This document shows positions 7,784 through 16,716 of a stretch of DNA of 64,000 nucleotides, one piece after another. A program made the position numbers and the translations under genes. Under the pieces are notes generated by a model. That model did not search any database. It saw nothing but the letters and a program-made list of their open reading frames with translations, and was not told the origin of the DNA. The stretch is from an uncultured Acidobacteriota bacterium. Lineage in GTDB: Bacteria > Acidobacteriota > Terriglobia > Bryobacterales > Bryobacteraceae. The stretch is from positions 31,740-95,739 of the forward strand of contig CADECY010000020.1 in assembly GCA_902825945.1 (NCBI GenBank). The letters run 5' to 3'. Positions within the stretch are counted from its first letter, which is position 1. Each line of letters begins with the position of its first letter.

Positions 7784-10342
7784 TCAGGGTACGTTCACCC
7801 AGATCGGCGAACTCCACGCTAGATTGCCGTCGGCTTGTTCGACTCGCACGTAGTAGTATTGGCTGCCCTTCGGACTCGTGGTGTCGCGGTACGAGACTGC
7901 GTAGTCGCGCGAGTTCGGCGAGAACTGCGCGAGGTACTTTCCGTTACGAATGATGCTCACCTTGGAGACCGGCCCGGCGCCACGAATCCGCAGCTTGATC
8001 TCGGGAACCTGCGGAGCGCTGAACTCCTCACCCATGAAGTGGCCGCCCATCGAATAGTCGAGCAGGATGTTCTCGGTGGCGCCGTAAGTGCGCCGCGCGC
8101 GAATCGCTTCGATGAGGCCCGCTCGCGTCGAGTCCTGTGAGTAGACCATGGCGAACGAAAGGTGCGTCGCGCCGTGGTCGGAACTGGCGATCACGCCGAT
8201 GCGGACTCCCTTCTCCCACGCCTTCCACATGAATCCACCGGGATTGAAGTCGTTGCCGCCGGCGTATCCTCCGCGCGGTTTGTGGGATGCCGGCGCGCCT
8301 TCGTGTTCGTAGGAATCGCGCGCGGCCTGATAGATCTCGGCGACGGGCTGCACCTTGTCGTCGGTCTCGGTCCAGTCGTTGCCCTGGCTCGTTGCCAGCG
8401 TGTGTGGAATCGCGATGCCTCCCGTTTGGCGAACGCTGTCGTAGAGCAATTGCGTGTCGTTCTTGGCGAGATCGCCCGCGATGATCGCGTACGTGGACCA
8501 GTGCTCGGGCACATCGGGCCGCGTGAACAGCTTCACAATCGGGATGTTGCGGGTCGCATGGATGATGTTCTTGTGACCCTTCGGCCAGTGCGGAGTCCGT
8601 TCGTATCCGAACAGCGAACTGTAGCGGCCCGGCACGTGATACATCTCCGTCACCTTCTGGATCAGCCACCACCAGTACTCGGAATCGCCGCCCGCGCTGT
8701 GATCGGTGATGGCGCCGTAGTCCATCGCGGCGGCGTCGATCATGTAGCGGAAGAAGTCGAGGATCGATCCGTCATTGCGTCCGCCACCATCGGTCGAAAG
8801 CTCGGTGTGGCGATGGAGGTCGCCCTTGAAGATGCGATAGGTGCGATCGGCGAAGGTCACGCGAACATCGCGCAGAGCCTTGACGTCACCGGCTTCGGAC
8901 ACCGGATCGAGGGTATTAGCCGGCGCGGCAGGCGCTTCGCGCGGGACCACTTTGTACGGCCTCGGTTTCGAAATCGGCGTCAACACGCACGACCAGACTT
9001 GATTCTGGAGCGGTACGTAAATCTGGGTATCGTCGCGATGATCGGAATGCCAGAAGGTCCAGAACTGGCCATTCGGTGCGGGCGCTCCGGCGAGAGTCGA
9101 GCTCATGCGATCGCGGCTGCGCGGCAACTCGGAAGCGGGCAGCCACTCATCTCCGTCGTAATGGGTGACGTACGAACTCAGATACGAGCGAACGCCCATC
9201 GCGGTTGGCGTTCGCGCGGAGTCGACGGCCCATGTCCACGTGGTGTACTTGCTGATCCGATGTTGGAAGAGCAGCCAAATGCGGCCATCGGGATCGCTCA
9301 CCAACTTCGGATTCACCACCCAGTTCTCTTCGCCGGGAATCATCGCGGTAGTCGCAGCCGTGACAGGCTGCATCCACTGTTCGTTTTGCCAGACGGCCAT
9401 GCGAAGCTGCCGCCGGTCACCGACCCGCGTTCCCGATTGACGGACGCCGAGGCTGCGTCCGCCGGAATCCTTGGCCCAATTCACGCCAACATCCACGTAG
9501 GCGATCCACAGGCGATCCTGCTTGTCGTAAGCCGCGGTGGGAGTGATCTCGCCGAACGCCGTATCCGCAACCGCGACCTCCCGCGACCAATCGGCTCCGC
9601 GCAGGGTTCGCAGGAACACGTCGTAGTTGCCGTTGCGATAGCTGTCCCAGACGACGGCGGCTTCGCCCGCGGAATTGACGGCGACGGCCGGAGTCCAGTC
9701 ATTCGCGGTGTTCGAGGTGACCTGATGCGGTTCGCTCCAGCGCCCGTCTTCGCAGTTCCGCAAGAAGATGTCGGACTGGCCATCGCGGAATCCCTGCCAA
9801 GTGAGCCAGAGCTTGCCCTTGCCATCGGCGATGAAGTGATGATTGATGTCGGGCAACGGATGATCGGTCAGGCGAGTGATCTTGCCCCACGCGCCATCCT
9901 CCCAGTACGTGGCGTAGAGATCCCAGTTCGGCTTTTCGCCGTCGCCGCGCGGATATCCGGTCTGTTGCGACCAGACGAACCACGGGCGTCCCTTCGCGTC
10001 GATCGCGACTTGCGGCATCCAGACATCGCCTTCAACGCCGGGAATCGGAAAGCCCGCATACCAGTGCCCGCCAGCGAATCGCCGGGCGTGTACTTCGTCG
10101 CGCAATCCGCTGTAGGAGGCCCACGTGACCCACACGTCGCCGTTCTTGCCGATGGCGGCGGAAGGGAAATCGTTTTGCCGCGCTGTGTCGCCGAGCGGCA
10201 AAACTCCCGTCATCCATGCGGTGCGGCCGCCCAGACCGGCTTGGCCGAGCGAAGGTCCGGGAGTGTTCGGAGCATCGAGCGGAAGCGGAGCCACCTGCGC
10301 GAAGGCGGTGACGGCGAGGAAGAGAATCGGTATCGGTCGCAT
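7784..10342 (-). CDS. Secreted beta-propeller plus PHP (DUF3604-like) protein
   Basis: 852 aa from ATG 10342, 2 nt after the stop of the TonB receptor gene. An alternative TTG 6 nt earlier overlaps that gene. Seen: a signal peptide MRPIPILFLAVTAFAQ; residues ~55-450 with repeated sialidase-like blades (GDVWVTWASY, GRPWFVWSQ, GKLWLTWQG, GEAAVVWDSY, DRLWIAYVD, GRIWLLFQ); then a PHP-type metal site GDLHRHTELS (H510/H512) and DYGAITDH (~541-548). A small Ig-like end (IWVNV) closes the protein. Known: DUF3604 proteins are predicted metal-dependent phosphoesterases. Inferred: a periplasmic or surface enzyme working on a ligand delivered by the receptor it is co-transcribed with. The substrate is unknown. 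Confidence 0.75.
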   Translation of the reverse strand: MRPIPILFLAVTAFAQVAPLPLDAPNTPGPSLGQAGLGGRTAWMTGVLPLGDTARQNDFPSAAIGKNGDVWVTWASYSGLRDEVHARRFAGGHWYAGFPIPGVEGDVWMPQVAIDAKGRPWFVWSQQTGYPRGDGEKPNWDLYATYWEDGAWGKITRLTDHPLPDINHHFIADGKGKLWLTWQGFRDGQSDIFLRNCEDGRWSEPHQVTSNTANDWTPAVAVNSAGEAAVVWDSYRNGNYDVFLRTLRGADWSREVAVADTAFGEITPTAAYDKQDRLWIAYVDVGVNWAKDSGGRSLGVRQSGTRVGDRRQLRMAVWQNEQWMQPVTAATTAMIPGEENWVVNPKLVSDPDGRIWLLFQHRISKYTTWTWAVDSARTPTAMGVRSYLSSYVTHYDGDEWLPASELPRSRDRMSSTLAGAPAPNGQFWTFWHSDHRDDTQIYVPLQNQVWSCVLTPISKPRPYKVVPREAPAAPANTLDPVSEAGDVKALRDVRVTFADRTYRIFKGDLHRHTELSTDGGGRNDGSILDFFRYMIDAAAMDYGAITDHSAGGDSEYWWWLIQKVTEMYHVPGRYSSLFGYERTPHWPKGHKNIIHATRNIPIVKLFTRPDVPEHWSTYAIIAGDLAKNDTQLLYDSVRQTGGIAIPHTLATSQGNDWTETDDKVQPVAEIYQAARDSYEHEGAPASHKPRGGYAGGNDFNPGGFMWKAWEKGVRIGVIASSDHGATHLSFAMVYSQDSTRAGLIEAIRARRTYGATENILLDYSMGGHFMGEEFSAPQVPEIKLRIRGAGPVSKVSIIRNGKYLAQFSPNSRDYAVSYRDTTSPKGSQYYYVRVEQADGNLAWSSPIWVNVP

Positions 10343-10344
10343 CT

Positions 10345-13300
10345 TCAAAGATATAGTTTCAGGCCGAACTGGACTTGGCGAGGAGCGTTCGCTTGGCCGC
10401 CGATCACGCCGAAGTTGCCGGCTCCGAAGTTCAAGCCGGGGAGGCCGAAGTTCGGTGTGTTGGTCAGATTGAAGAACTCCGCCCGGAACTCGACGCGGCG
10501 TGCTTCACCGAACGGGAACTCCTTGAACAGCGAGAAGTCGATGTTGCGCTCGCCCGGTGCGCGAACATTCGGTAGAGTTCGCGGACCATTGCCAAAGGTG
10601 AAGGGGGCGGGCTGCGCGAAGGCCGCGACGCTGAACCATTGCGCGAGCTTCTCCGATGTCGAGCGCGAACCGGAGAGCGCCGGGTTGCCCACGATGTTGG
10701 GGCGCTGCAGCGAGTTGAACGCTCCGGCGTTGTTCTGAGCTGTGATCGGTAGCGCGAGGCCGGTGGCGATGGTCGCGATTCCGTTGATCTGCCATCCGCC
10801 GAGCACGTGGCTCACGGCAACGGGCCACGATCCGCCCCAGCGGCGTTTTCGGCCGAACGGAAGGTCGTAGAGATAGCTGAATACGAGCCGTTGCGCGATA
10901 TCCTGCGGCGAGATCGATCGTTCGGCGCGGCGGTAGAAGGCGTCCTGGTGGGCTGACTCGAGTCCGCCAGCACCCACGCCCACGCTATCGTCGATCAGTT
11001 TGCCCGACGTGTAGGAAAGCAGGAACGTCGCGCCTTGCGCGATTTCCTTCTGCACGCGCAACTGCAGTGCGTGATATGTCGAGCTGGCCGAAGTGGGGCG
11101 GAAGTTGGTGACGTTGCCGTACTGCGGAAACTGGCGTAGCAACTGTCCGCGCGTGACTTCGGCACCCGCGATCGGCCCGCTCGAGATCAGGCCGAGAAAG
11201 GGGTTCGGAACCCGCTGCTGCAGCGCCGCGCCCTGCGACAATAATTCCGGCCGCAATTGATTCATCTCCCAACCGCCGTCTGTGAGCTTGGTGCCTTTGT
11301 TCCCGACGTAGGCAACCTCGGCGGCAATGCGTCCGGGAAGTTCGCGTTGGAGGTTCACGTTCCACTGCTGGACATAGGATGAGCGGATGGAGACGCGATC
11401 AATCGAATCGGGTTGGTTCTGACCAACGTTGGTGAGCAAGCCGAGGCGGTTTCCCGTTGGCAGCGTGAGCCCGCGCGGAAACGGATTGCTGATCAGGTTC
11501 TCGGGCCGCAATCCATCGATCGAGGCCACCCACTGCGACTGCGTCGAAAAGCCTTCCGAAGCGCGTGCGTTGCCCGCCATTCCGACATAGGGAGGATAGA
11601 AGACGCCGTAACCCGCGCGAACCGCCGACTTCGAATCGATCGAGTAGGCGAGCCCGAATCTCGGCCCGAAGTTGTTCCGATCGGTGGGATAGTGGCTGTC
11701 GCCGTCGATGCCCTGGAACCGGACGCCACCGCGGAGGCCGGGCATGCGCGCCGCGGCGGCGAGGGGCGAAGCGACATCGTAGTCGAACCAGGTGAGCTGA
11801 CTGAAGCGGTCGCGTTTGCCTTGCTCGAGGTCATAGCGGAGCCCGAGGTTGAACGTCAGCCGGCGGGTGATCTTGAAGTCGTCCTGGACGTAGAGCGCCG
11901 TGTAGAGGTTCGACGTGAAGACGCTCGGCAGAATCTGCACGAATCCGCTGGCGCCGGTTCCGAGGAGCAGGCTAGCGACGCCATCACCGAGGTTCGCCGC
12001 GGCGACGTTCGGATTCGGGCCCTGGGTGAATGCGCGGTTGAACTGGTAGTTGCCGTTGGTGTCCTGCTTGAGGTTCGAACCGACTTGGTTCAGGCGCTGG
12101 TCGAGCCCTGCCTTGATCGTGTGACGGCCTTTGACGATCGTGGCGCTGGCGGCGAGCGAATAGGTCTGGAACGTTTCGAGCGGCGAAGAGAAGACCTGAC
12201 CGAGCGCATTGTAGCCAGCCGCGTTGAACGTGGGGAATCCGATGGGACGCAATGTCTGCGTCTCGAGCGATCGCGGCATGCCGAGCGTGGTGTAGCTGAA
12301 GTCCTGGGGCACTGGAGGCGGCGAATCCTGCGTGACGGTGCTGAAGCCCGCGCGCACGTTGAGCACGAGCGAAGGCGACTGGACTCGCGTGTAGTCGGCT
12401 CGGCCGTTCCAACTCGGAATCCGGAATCCGCTCGTTTGAAAGCTCGTGTAGGCGATGTTGCGGTAGTAGTTCGGTTCCGTGCGAACGGACTTGCGATAGC
12501 TCATTCCGGCGAAGAGGCGGTTGCGATCGCTCGCGTTCCAGTCGACCTTGGTGTCGAGTTGATTGACGTCGAACGGATCCGAGGCCTGGGCGAAGTAGTT
12601 GTTCACGCCCGTGCAGGAATCGCCGGGCTGATTCGGGACCGGATAGTATTCCACGACCTTTGCGCCCACCGGATCGAATCGAGACGAGGGAACACGCCCG
12701 CCCGGGAAAGCGTCGCGAATGAAACCGCCGGCTGGATTGGCGCGGGTGGAGAACGGATCGAAGATCTGCATCGGTGCACACTGCGCGCCCACGCGCTTGG
12801 ATGATTGCGAGAAGTCGCCCAGGCGCTCGAGCCGCGTGGGAAAGGTTCCGATGAAGGTGCCGGCTTGGCGCTGGCGCAGGCCCTCGTAGTTGGCGAAGAA
12901 GAATGCCTTGTCGCGCACGATCGGGCCCCCGCCCGCCACGCCGTACTGATTCCGCTTGAAGCTGGGCAACGCCGCGCCCGCGCGATTGGCGAAGAAGCTG
13001 TTGGCGTCGAGCTTGCTGTTACGCAGGAATTCGTAGAAGACACCGTGAAACTGATTGGTGCCGGAGCGCAACACCATATTGAGCACGCCGCCGTTGGTGC
13101 GCCCGTACTCAGCCGAGTAGCTGTTGGTTTGGACCTTGAACTCCTGCAGCGCATCTGGCGAGGGAAACGCCGCGTACGATAGGAAGCCATTCGAGGCGGG
13201 CGGAGAGTTGCTCACGCCATCGAGGAACAGATCGTTCATGTTCGCGCGGCCGCCGTTGATTCGGAAGCTCGATGCGCGATTGAACTGGTCACTGAAGGCC

Positions 13301-13797
13301 GTGGTCGGAACGAATCCGGGAACGAGATAGGCGAGCCGCAGCGGATTGCGCGAGTTCAACGGCATGTCGAGAATTTGTTTCGAGGAGACGACGGTGCCGA
13401 GCGCGGCGGTTCCGCTCTCGACCGTGGGCGCCGCGGCGCTCACCTCGATCGCTTCGGCAACGGCTCCGACTTCGAGCACGAAGTCGAGGCGGGCGACCTG
13501 ATCGACTACGAGTGTGAGTCCGGACTGGGTCAGCGCGCGGAAGCCGTCCTTGCGCACGGTGACGCGATAGTTGCCCGGGGGCAGTAGCGTGATGGCGAAG
13601 TATCCGGCGTCATTCGAGGCGGCGCGGCGCTGGAGTCCGGTGTCGGTTCCGGTGACCGACACCTCGGCGCCGGGAATCACCGCTTGCGAAGTGTCGGTGA
13701 CGCGGCCCGTGACCTGGGCCGTGGGAGTTTGAGCCGCAAGCAAGGTGGCAAACCCAAGAGCAAGCGAAACGACACGCGCGGGCGCTGTGGGTCTCAT
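10345..13797 (-). CDS. Oar-like TonB-dependent outer-membrane receptor
   Basis: 1150 aa. Seen: a signal peptide ending near LAAQTPTAQ, a CarboxypepD_reg-like Ig-fold domain (~27-110: VTGRVTDTSQAVIPGAEV, GYFAITLLPPGNYRVTV), then a plug (PLNSRNPLRLAYLVPGF, GRANMNDLFLDGV, YSAEYGRTNGGVLNMVLRSGTN). The rest is a very long barrel with outer-loop segments ending in QVQFGLKLYL. This is the Oar/OmpA-like receptor class abundant in Acidobacteriota. It imports unknown large ligands by TonB energy transduction. It forms an operon with the downstream propeller-PHP protein. Upstream, TCCAAT ends 6 nt before the ATG, a weak leaderless-type -10. Confidence 0.92.
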   Translation of the reverse strand: MRPTAPARVVSLALGFATLLAAQTPTAQVTGRVTDTSQAVIPGAEVSVTGTDTGLQRRAASNDAGYFAITLLPPGNYRVTVRKDGFRALTQSGLTLVVDQVARLDFVLEVGAVAEAIEVSAAAPTVESGTAALGTVVSSKQILDMPLNSRNPLRLAYLVPGFVPTTAFSDQFNRASSFRINGGRANMNDLFLDGVSNSPPASNGFLSYAAFPSPDALQEFKVQTNSYSAEYGRTNGGVLNMVLRSGTNQFHGVFYEFLRNSKLDANSFFANRAGAALPSFKRNQYGVAGGGPIVRDKAFFFANYEGLRQRQAGTFIGTFPTRLERLGDFSQSSKRVGAQCAPMQIFDPFSTRANPAGGFIRDAFPGGRVPSSRFDPVGAKVVEYYPVPNQPGDSCTGVNNYFAQASDPFDVNQLDTKVDWNASDRNRLFAGMSYRKSVRTEPNYYRNIAYTSFQTSGFRIPSWNGRADYTRVQSPSLVLNVRAGFSTVTQDSPPPVPQDFSYTTLGMPRSLETQTLRPIGFPTFNAAGYNALGQVFSSPLETFQTYSLAASATIVKGRHTIKAGLDQRLNQVGSNLKQDTNGNYQFNRAFTQGPNPNVAAANLGDGVASLLLGTGASGFVQILPSVFTSNLYTALYVQDDFKITRRLTFNLGLRYDLEQGKRDRFSQLTWFDYDVASPLAAAARMPGLRGGVRFQGIDGDSHYPTDRNNFGPRFGLAYSIDSKSAVRAGYGVFYPPYVGMAGNARASEGFSTQSQWVASIDGLRPENLISNPFPRGLTLPTGNRLGLLTNVGQNQPDSIDRVSIRSSYVQQWNVNLQRELPGRIAAEVAYVGNKGTKLTDGGWEMNQLRPELLSQGAALQQRVPNPFLGLISSGPIAGAEVTRGQLLRQFPQYGNVTNFRPTSASSTYHALQLRVQKEIAQGATFLLSYTSGKLIDDSVGVGAGGLESAHQDAFYRRAERSISPQDIAQRLVFSYLYDLPFGRKRRWGGSWPVAVSHVLGGWQINGIATIATGLALPITAQNNAGAFNSLQRPNIVGNPALSGSRSTSEKLAQWFSVAAFAQPAPFTFGNGPRTLPNVRAPGERNIDFSLFKEFPFGEARRVEFRAEFFNLTNTPNFGLPGLNFGAGNFGVIGGQANAPRQVQFGLKLYL

Positions 13798-13962
13798 TGG
13801 GACATTGGATCACGCTTTCGCGTTATTGGCAACGCAGGCCGTCGGCCGCGGATCGCGGAAAAGGTCCGGCCAGAACCGGAGCTGGCTCTTCGCGCCGGTA
13901 CGAACAGAACTGCGAGAAGCAAGGCGCGGTGCGGACCGAGAGCCAGTGTGGCGGGAATCTGA

Positions 13963-13968
13963 GATACT
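13963..13968 (+). promoter_or_regulatory. -10 element abutting the enolase-superfamily start (leaderless type)
   Basis: GATACT ends 6 nt before the ATG at 13975 (spacer GTCACC, no Shine-Dalgarno). It lies in the 177-nt divergent region between the receptor gene and this gene; nothing else was recognised there. Confidence 0.5.
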
Positions 13969-13974
13969 GTCACC

Positions 13975-15096
13975 ATGAATGAGTTGACCCGCCGGGACCT
14001 GCTTCGCCGCGCCGCCGTTTCGGGAGCGGCCGTATTGGCGCCGCATGCCGCCAAGGCGGCGGTCAAGACGCGCTTCACCAAGTACGAAGTGTTTCCCACG
14101 AGCATTCCGATGGCCGAGCGCGTGCGTGCCGCCTGGGAGGAAAGCTACCGGCTGCAGGGAACATTTCAAACCCACTACAGCGCCGTATTCGTAAGGCTGC
14201 ATACGGACGACGGGCTCACCGGAATCTGCGAAGCGCTCACCAGCGCGGCGCAGGCGGAAGCGATCGCCAAGCGAATGATCGGCCACTCACCGGTCGAGTA
14301 CTTTCAGGACGACTCGATTCAGGGGCTGCTCATGGCGGTCCACGACATTCTCGGACAGGCGGCCGGCATGACGGTGGCGCGCCTGCTTTCGGCCTCGCCG
14401 AAGAGCCGGATCGAGCATACGTGGTGGACGCATTGCCTTCCGCCGGACCTGATGGCATCGGAGGCGAAACTTGCCGCCAGCCTCGGCTATCGCGTCCACA
14501 AGGTCAAGGCAAGGCCGTGGCAGGATCCGCTGGCGCAAGCCGCCGCGATGTGCGCCGTGGTTCCGAAGGAGTACCGGATCTGGGCGGACGCGAACGCGAG
14601 TTGGGGCTCACCCAGCCGCGCGCTCCACTTCATCAACGGATTGGCGAAGCACCCGAACTACTTCGCCGTCGAGTCTCCGGTGCAGTACCGCAATGTGGAG
14701 TCATTCCGCGCGTTGAAGGGCAAGTCACCTTTGAAGATCGCCGAGCACATGGGCGATGACCCCATGACGTTCATCAACGAGGGACTGCTGCAGGCGTTCG
14801 TGATCGGCGGTCCTCTGGGCCGCACGATGGCGAAACGCGCGCTGATGGCGGAGGCAACGCAGGTTCCGTTGTGGGTGGAATACGCGACGCAAAGCGGCAT
14901 CGCGCAGGTGTATCAGGCGCAGCAAGCGGCAGCCTACCCAGGCATCGAGTATTGCATCACGGTGACGCACTGCCTTGCCGACGATCTGATGGTGGAGCCG
15001 TTCCAGATGCAGGCGGGATACTACTCGGTTCCCAAGGCGCCGGGTCTCGGCGCGACGCTGGACATGGCCGCGGTGGACAAGTACAGAGTGAAGTAG
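13975..15096 (+). CDS. Tat-exported enolase-superfamily (mandelate racemase/muconate lactonizing-like) enzyme
   Basis: 373 aa. The N-terminus MNELTRRDLLRRAAVSGAAV carries a twin-arginine RRDLLRR signal, predicting folded export. The enolase-superfamily machinery is complete by inspection: the Lys pair K176-V-K178, and metal ligands D205 (WADAN), E233 (AVESP) and E257 (IAEH). No diagnostic D-x-H dehydratase motif is seen, so the reaction (racemisation, dehydration or cycloisomerisation of a carboxylate) is undecided. It is divergent from the TonB receptor operon, suggesting shared substrate biology (inferred). Leaderless-type start, see the -10 at 13963. Confidence 0.85.
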   Translation: MNELTRRDLLRRAAVSGAAVLAPHAAKAAVKTRFTKYEVFPTSIPMAERVRAAWEESYRLQGTFQTHYSAVFVRLHTDDGLTGICEALTSAAQAEAIAKRMIGHSPVEYFQDDSIQGLLMAVHDILGQAAGMTVARLLSASPKSRIEHTWWTHCLPPDLMASEAKLAASLGYRVHKVKARPWQDPLAQAAAMCAVVPKEYRIWADANASWGSPSRALHFINGLAKHPNYFAVESPVQYRNVESFRALKGKSPLKIAEHMGDDPMTFINEGLLQAFVIGGPLGRTMAKRALMAEATQVPLWVEYATQSGIAQVYQAQQAAAYPGIEYCITVTHCLADDLMVEPFQMQAGYYSVPKAPGLGATLDMAAVDKYRVK

Positions 15097-15304
15097 CGCG
15101 CTTCGGATTGGGGAAAGGTTCGATCGCGGAGGTGATCGCTTGGCTTCGGTCATGGCGATGTAGATCTGGCCGAGATGGGTGAAGACACTTCGGGTGTCCG
15201 ATCGGTTTGTGGGTCAGCTATTGGGCTGCCGGGAGCTTGACTGTTCCGCGGCGGGGTCTGCGGGATGAAGGCGCGTCCGCGATGACCGGCCGAGCGCCGC
15301 GCCC

Positions 15305-16687
15305 TCACGGCTCACCGTAGAACTGCTTGCGGGTCTCCGGACGGAGATCATAGATGTGGTCCGGCCAGAGCGGCGGCAGCATTTGGCTGTTCCAGTTCCG
15401 GCGCGCGTTCTCGAGCCGGGCCAGGATCTTCGGCTCGCGTGCGGCGAGATTGTTCGATTCCGGGGCGTCGGTATCGAGATCGTAGAGCTCCGGTGGCTTG
15501 CCTTCGGCCTGGAAGAGCTTCCAGCGTCCTTCGCGAACGGCGAAGAACTTTCCGCCGAACGTCCGCCAGTGCAAGGTGCGGGCTGGAAGCTTCGCGGACT
15601 TGCCCTGGACGTACGGCATCAGGTTGACGCCATCGAGCTTCCGGTCTTTCGGGACATCCATCCCGGCGGCCGACAGGATCGTGGGAAACATGTCGAGCGC
15701 GCTCACGGGATCGGTCAGCGTCTTGCCGCCGGGAATGCGGCCCGCCCAGTTCATGAGGAACGGCACGCGGATGCCGCCTTCGTACAGAGTCCGCTTGGTG
15801 CCGCGCAGCGGATGGTTGTTCGACGAATTGTCGCGTGGACCGCCGTTGTCGCTCAAAAACACGAACAGCGTGTCCTGTTCCCGGCCCTGATCGCGGACGG
15901 CGGAGACCACCTTGCCCACCGAATCGTCGAGGGTGGCCATCATCGCGGCATAGGCACGGCGCTTGGGATCGGCGATCGAGGAGAACTTGTCGAGCCACTC
16001 GGGTGTGATCTGCAGCGGGCTGTGCGGTGCGTTGAACGCCAGGTACAGGAAGAACGGATCACGCGGATGGCGCCGCACGAATGCCGAGGACTCGCGACCG
16101 AGCGCCGTGGTGAGGTACTCCTTCTCCGCGATCGGCTTGCCGTCCTCACGATGGATGGGCAGCAACAGTTCCTTCTTGCGCTCGTCCGGCGAGCCGGGAT
16201 TCAGGTAGTCATGCCCGCCACCCACGAAGCCGTACATCTCGCGGAAGCCGCGTTTGGTGGGATGAAACTTCGGATGCGCGCCCAGGTGCCATTTGCCGAT
16301 GACGCCGGTCGCGTAGCCGTTGGACGAGAGAACATCGGCCAACGTGCGCTCGCTGAGCGGAAGCCCCTTGACCGGATCCTCGATATCGAACAGCATATTG
16401 TTCTCGTGTCCGAAGCGGTGCTGATAGCGGCCCGTGAGAAGGCCCGCTCGGCTCGGGCTGCAGAACGGATGGGTGACGTAGCCGTTGGAAAAGCGGACTC
16501 CGCCGCGTGCCAGCGCGTCGAGGTGCGGGGTCTTGATGTCGCTCGAGCCCTGGAATCCGGCGTCGGAGTAACCTTGGTCGTCGGAGACGATCAACACGAT
16601 GTTCGGGCGCTTGGGTGATTGGGCCCTCGAGAGCAACGAGAGCGGCGCGCACGCGGCCGTTCGCAACAGATTCCGGCGGAGGATCAT
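15305..16687 (-). CDS. Secreted type I sulfatase (arylsulfatase A family)
   Basis: 460 aa from ATG 16687; a longer extension overlaps the upstream collagen-like gene and lacks a signal. Seen: an N-terminal export sequence MILRRNLLRTAACAPLSLLS, the PNIVLIVSDDQGYSD metal site (D36/D37), and the formylglycine motif C76-S-P-S-R followed by AGLLTGR. Also seen are a GKWHLG segment and FVFLSDNGG. The Cys needs conversion to formylglycine; no maturase gene is in the window. It removes sulfate esters, probably from sulfated polysaccharide or glycans. A TACGAT -10 ends 6 nt before the ATG. It follows the collagen-like gene by 29 nt on the same strand. Confidence 0.93.
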   Translation of the reverse strand: MILRRNLLRTAACAPLSLLSRAQSPKRPNIVLIVSDDQGYSDAGFQGSSDIKTPHLDALARGGVRFSNGYVTHPFCSPSRAGLLTGRYQHRFGHENNMLFDIEDPVKGLPLSERTLADVLSSNGYATGVIGKWHLGAHPKFHPTKRGFREMYGFVGGGHDYLNPGSPDERKKELLLPIHREDGKPIAEKEYLTTALGRESSAFVRRHPRDPFFLYLAFNAPHSPLQITPEWLDKFSSIADPKRRAYAAMMATLDDSVGKVVSAVRDQGREQDTLFVFLSDNGGPRDNSSNNHPLRGTKRTLYEGGIRVPFLMNWAGRIPGGKTLTDPVSALDMFPTILSAAGMDVPKDRKLDGVNLMPYVQGKSAKLPARTLHWRTFGGKFFAVREGRWKLFQAEGKPPELYDLDTDAPESNNLAAREPKILARLENARRNWNSQMLPPLWPDHIYDLRPETRKQFYGEP

Positions 16688-16693
16688 CCTGGC

Positions 16694-16699
16694 ATCGTA
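16694..16699 (-). promoter_or_regulatory. -10 element abutting the sulfatase start (leaderless type)
   Basis: On the minus strand TACGAT is followed by the 6-nt GCCAGG and then ATG 16687. TANNNT pattern, 4 of 6 to TATAAT. It lies between the upstream gene's stop (16717-16719) and the sulfatase, giving the sulfatase its own transcript. Confidence 0.4.
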
Positions 16700-16716
16700 C
16701 ACCAGATCGCACCCGG

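Noticed and set aside
8162..10738. 858-codon plus-strand open frame
   Set aside because: It lies antisense to the propeller-PHP and receptor genes; its sequence is low-complexity Arg/Gly/Ala with no family motif, as expected from GC-rich codon third positions.
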